This document shows, one piece after another, positions 42,815-45,040 of a stretch of DNA of 45,040 nucleotides (position 1 is its first letter; the number at the start of each line of letters is the position of its first letter). Both the position numbers and the translations under genes were made by a program. The stretch spans positions 1 to 45,040 of the forward strand of contig JALNYY010000017.1 in NCBI GenBank assembly GCA_023229605.1, given 5' to 3'. The DNA is from Methylobacter sp. GTDB lineage: Bacteria > Pseudomonadota > Gammaproteobacteria > Methylococcales > Methylomonadaceae. The notes below the pieces were generated by a model that saw only the letters and a program-made list of their open reading frames with translations, was not told where the DNA came from and searched no databases.

Positions 42815-43249
42815 TCATACTGTGCCGGCCGGCTTGTTGATCGGAGGTTGGTAAACGTTAAGATTGGCCGTTACCTCCACGCCCTCGCCAGTAATTCTGC
42901 ACTCAAAAACCCCTAAACTATCATCCTGGATGATTTTTTTCACTTGTATGTTCAGCGTTGAACCGACCTTAAACGCCGCCACATTGCCGCTGTAGCGCCG
43001 GGTTCCCAACAAAAAACCCAGCCGTATCGGCTCTCCGGCCTGCCTTGCCATGACACCGACATAGGCCGCTATAGTTTGGGCCATGTATTCAATACCGGCC
43101 CAGGCAGGGACGGACTTATCATCGCCCGCCAACAAACCGTCGCCGCGCACCGCAAGTTCGGCCGTCAAGCTTTGGTTATCATAGTCGATAATGCGATCCA
43201 GCAGCACCATGCTGCCGCTATGAGGGATCAGACCGGCAACATCGTTCAT
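42815..43249 (-). CDS. 3-hydroxyacyl-ACP dehydratase (hotdog, ApeP-like)
   Basis: A 144-residue hotdog-fold protein. LIPHSGSMVLLDRI has the His typical of ApeP/FabZ-like dehydratases, and AGIEYMAQTIAAYVG is the central helix carrying Glu. RLGFLLGTRRYSG follows. It removes water from the 3-hydroxyacyl chain to make the conjugated polyene. It starts within the stop of the upstream ketosynthase (ATGA, 43246-43249). Confidence 0.88.
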   Translation of the reverse strand: MNDVAGLIPHSGSMVLLDRIIDYDNQSLTAELAVRGDGLLAGDDKSVPAWAGIEYMAQTIAAYVGVMARQAGEPIRLGFLLGTRRYSGNVAAFKVGSTLNIQVKKIIQDDSLGVFECRITGEGVEVTANLNVYQPPINKPAGTV

Positions 43250-44421
43250 GCCCGACCCACCACAATAGACACATTATTGCCGCCGAACGCAAACGAGTTG
43301 CTTTGACAGGTATTGATCCTGCGCCCCAACGCCCCGCCTTTTTTGACCAGATTTAGCGTCGGCAATGCCATATCCGGCTCGTCATCGTTGATATTGGGGA
43401 TCAACCCCCCCTGTCCGTCGTCACGGGCCAGCAGCAACCAACAGAAAGCCAATTCCAATGCGGCGGCCGCACCCAATGTATGCCCGGTCATGCCCTTGCT
43501 GGAACTTGCCGCGACCGCCGGACCGAATACGGCGTTAACGGCTTTACTTTCCATCGCATCGTTCAAGACCGTGGCCGTGCCGTGCAGATTCAGGTAATCA
43601 ATTTCCGCCGGTGCTTTGCCCGCATCATCCAGCGCAATTTGCATGGCCTTGACCACATCGGTTGCATCCGGATTCGGCGCGGCAAAATGATAGGCGTCGC
43701 TGGTTGCGCCTATGCCTTGCAATATTACCGGCCCCGGTTCTGAGCTCAACACAAAAAGGCTGGCCGCTTCGCCGATATTGATGCCGTCACGGTGCAAACC
43801 GAACGGCTTGCACATCTCGCTGCTGACCGATTCCAGCGCCGCAAATCCGTTAACGGTCAAGCCGCATAAGCTGTCCGCCCCACCCACGATGACTGCATCG
43901 CATAAGCCCTGCCTGATTAAGCGCCGCGCCGACGCAAACGCCTTGCCGCTGGAAGAACAGGCGGTGGAAATCGTATAGGCAGGGCCCAGTATGCCAAAAA
44001 AATCCGCCAAAAAATCGGCTCCGGCGCCCATTTGCTGCTGTTTGTAATGATACTCGTCCGGCAATACGCCGTGATCCGCCAAATAATCCAAAGCCAGTTC
44101 GGTATTGCGCACACCCGACGTGCTGGTGCCCAGCACAATGCCGATACGATCGGCGCCGAAACGCGCGATCATGCCGCTGACCGTCGGTTCAATCTGGCTT
44201 AATGCCGCCAGCAGCAGGCGATTGTTCCGGCAGTTGTAAATACGGTAACGCTCATCAATCTCCGGCAGCTCGGCAGTAACGGCACCGACCATGCAACGAG
44301 TCCCAAACTCGCCGCTGGACGCCAATCCCGACCGGTCGCCGGCCAACAGGCGCTTTAAAACTTCAGCCTTGCTGTTGCCGACCGCACACAACAGGCCTAC
44401 ATCATTCAAGTATAAGGTCAT
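43246..44421 (-). CDS. 3-oxoacyl-ACP synthase, aryl-polyene type (ApeO-like)
   Basis: A 391-residue ketosynthase with Cys in ISTACSSSGKA, His in NLHGTATVLND and His in GMTGHTLGAAAA. It is a second, distinct condensing enzyme next to the ApeR-like protein. In aryl-polyene systems the ApeO-type enzyme extends the chain, often together with a chain-length factor. It overlaps the DUF3261 gene end by 20 bases and the dehydratase start by four. The gene set fits APE (xanthomonadin/flexirubin-like pigment) biosynthesis. Confidence 0.9.
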   Translation of the reverse strand: MTLYLNDVGLLCAVGNSKAEVLKRLLAGDRSGLASSGEFGTRCMVGAVTAELPEIDERYRIYNCRNNRLLLAALSQIEPTVSGMIARFGADRIGIVLGTSTSGVRNTELALDYLADHGVLPDEYHYKQQQMGAGADFLADFFGILGPAYTISTACSSSGKAFASARRLIRQGLCDAVIVGGADSLCGLTVNGFAALESVSSEMCKPFGLHRDGINIGEAASLFVLSSEPGPVILQGIGATSDAYHFAAPNPDATDVVKAMQIALDDAGKAPAEIDYLNLHGTATVLNDAMESKAVNAVFGPAVAASSSKGMTGHTLGAAAALELAFCWLLLARDDGQGGLIPNINDDEPDMALPTLNLVKKGGALGRRINTCQSNSFAFGGNNVSIVVGRA

Positions 44422-45040
44422 AACTTATCGTTTTAATATGCAAGCGGTAATTGTACTGAAAATTGACCAGCTCAACAGCTTTAGGCCAAACAGGATCGGT
44501 GGACAAATAATTGACTTCAACCTGTTTTTTATCCCTGACATATAAAAACCGTTTTTTATCGGTCTCTTCCAACCGCCACTCAGCCGGAAGATTTTTTTGC
44601 AGTACGGCAATCGGCCAATAAACCAATTGCAGATCGGAAATGATAAATTCCGGGGCTACCTGCTCCGGCAATAACGGGCTTTTATCGGACACCACGGTTT
44701 TACCGTCGTAAGTCAAATTGAACAAACTCAAGCCGTCATTACTGAGCCCGGCCATAGCGATATGCTTCGCGTCCAGCTCCAGAACCGCCAACAGGGATTC
44801 CTGCCGATCCGCCCACACCGCGTTTATCTGCTGCACTATCCGCCTGGACGGACCTAAGGGCTGCGCGATCGGCATCAGCTCAGGTTTAGCGGTAATTTCT
44901 TCGGTTGGCATTAGCGTACAGCCTGACAACGCCAGCCCTAGTAGAAAAACACCGGTTACGCTGGTTCCCAAACTCCAGCTTGGGAACCCAGATGAAGCTC
45001 TCGGCAACCGCTCCTGCGTTGCTCTACCTCCTGCAGCCAT
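44402..45040 (-). CDS. DUF3261-type lipoprotein of the aryl-polyene cluster (5' end uncertain)
   Basis: At least 212 codons, reaching the window edge. The lipobox LSGC follows a hydrophobic stretch (VFLLGLALSGC), and the body has LTYDGKTVVSDKSPLLPE, LQLVYWPIAVLQ and a C-terminal YNYRLHIKTISYDLIL, typical of DUF3261 proteins in aryl-polyene clusters. Such proteins are probably outer-membrane carriers of the polyene lipid. The first ~25 residues are encoded by a palindromic repeat (about 44960-45040). The ATG at the very edge may not be the start; a TTG inside the repeat (LGTSVTGVF) is an alternative, and the frame may also continue outside the window. Confidence 0.75.
   Translation of the reverse strand: MAAGGRATQERLPRASSGFPSWSLGTSVTGVFLLGLALSGCTLMPTEEITAKPELMPIAQPLGPSRRIVQQINAVWADRQESLLAVLELDAKHIAMAGLSNDGLSLFNLTYDGKTVVSDKSPLLPEQVAPEFIISDLQLVYWPIAVLQKNLPAEWRLEETDKKRFLYVRDKKQVEVNYLSTDPVWPKAVELVNFQYNYRLHIKTISYDLILE
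44961..45040. repeat. palindromic repeat fused to the lipoprotein start
   Basis: ggttcccaa (44963-44971) and ttgggaacc (44980-44988) form a hairpin with an 8-nt loop, in a context (ggttcccaaactccagcttg) that looks like a dispersed REP-like element. The similar-looking flank seems to run to the window edge. It lies within the lipoprotein reading frame. Confidence 0.5.

Noticed and set aside
1..45040. tRNA, rRNA or CRISPR array
   Set aside because: I looked for cloverleaf-like and regularly spaced repeats by eye and found none; covariance-model scanning was not possible here.

Overview
The window looks like chromosomal DNA of a gammaproteobacterium, most likely a methanotroph-like member of the Methylococcales. 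The grounds are indirect: phosphoketolase plus acetate kinase, glycogen phosphorylase, a cytosolic [NiFe]-hydrogenase, ethanolamine ammonia-lyase without microcompartment genes, an aryl-polyene-type cluster and the general base composition. There is no methane oxidation gene, rRNA or tRNA here, so the assignment is an inference.

Layout. 1-2.3 kb: end of an alpha/beta hydrolase, then a coupled PAP2 phosphatase / MJ1255-type glycosyltransferase pair. 2.4-4.3 kb: a stand-alone M41-like protease, ihfB, and another HEAGH protein. 4.7-11.1 kb: a signalling block (EAL-CBS-CBS-GGDEF protein, PAS-containing chemoreceptor, degenerate EAL protein) full of gene relics and mosaic joints. 11.2-13.7 kb: glgP. 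14.05-19.6 kb: a four-gene hydrogenase operon whose last gene is a Rieske-coiled coil-PAS-PAS-GGDEF-EAL fusion. 19.65-21.85 kb: eutBC on the minus strand. 22.1-23.7 kb: DUF29 protein, a decayed copy of the signalling-gene promoter, and a second M41-like protease. 23.8-27.2 kb: xfp-ackA on the minus strand. 27.6-33.9 kb: a Fur-box-headed iron uptake region (hemP, small CxxC protein, tonB-exbB-exbD, siderophore receptor, PiuC-type dioxygenase, PepSY protein). 34.1-38 kb: topB and ppnN on the minus strand. 38.1-39.2 kb: small secreted protein, cold-shock protein and RRM protein. 39.25-40.4 kb: a gene-poor stretch with a DnaA-box palindrome and a multibranched repeat. 40.4-45.04 kb, minus strand: a lipoprotein and part of an aryl-polyene-like cluster.

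The most interesting system is the hydrogenase operon. Its small subunit has no Tat signal (cytosolic, group 2-like) and has Asp in place of one expected proximal-cluster Cys. The maturation protease overlaps by four bases an 875-residue protein that joins a complete Rieske [2Fe-2S] site to intact GGDEF and EAL domains. The simplest reading is that electrons from H2 reach the Rieske domain and set c-di-GMP turnover. This is a hypothesis; only the architecture and gene order are visible in the sequence.

A second theme is decay and mosaicism in signalling genes. There are relics of a chemoreceptor tail and a GGDEF-gene tail at 6.63-6.87 kb. A duplicated promoter and start, with the start codon lost, lies at 22.7-22.9 kb. 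The EAL gene at 9.9 kb begins with the first ~25 codons of a glycosyltransferase like the one at 1.3 kb.
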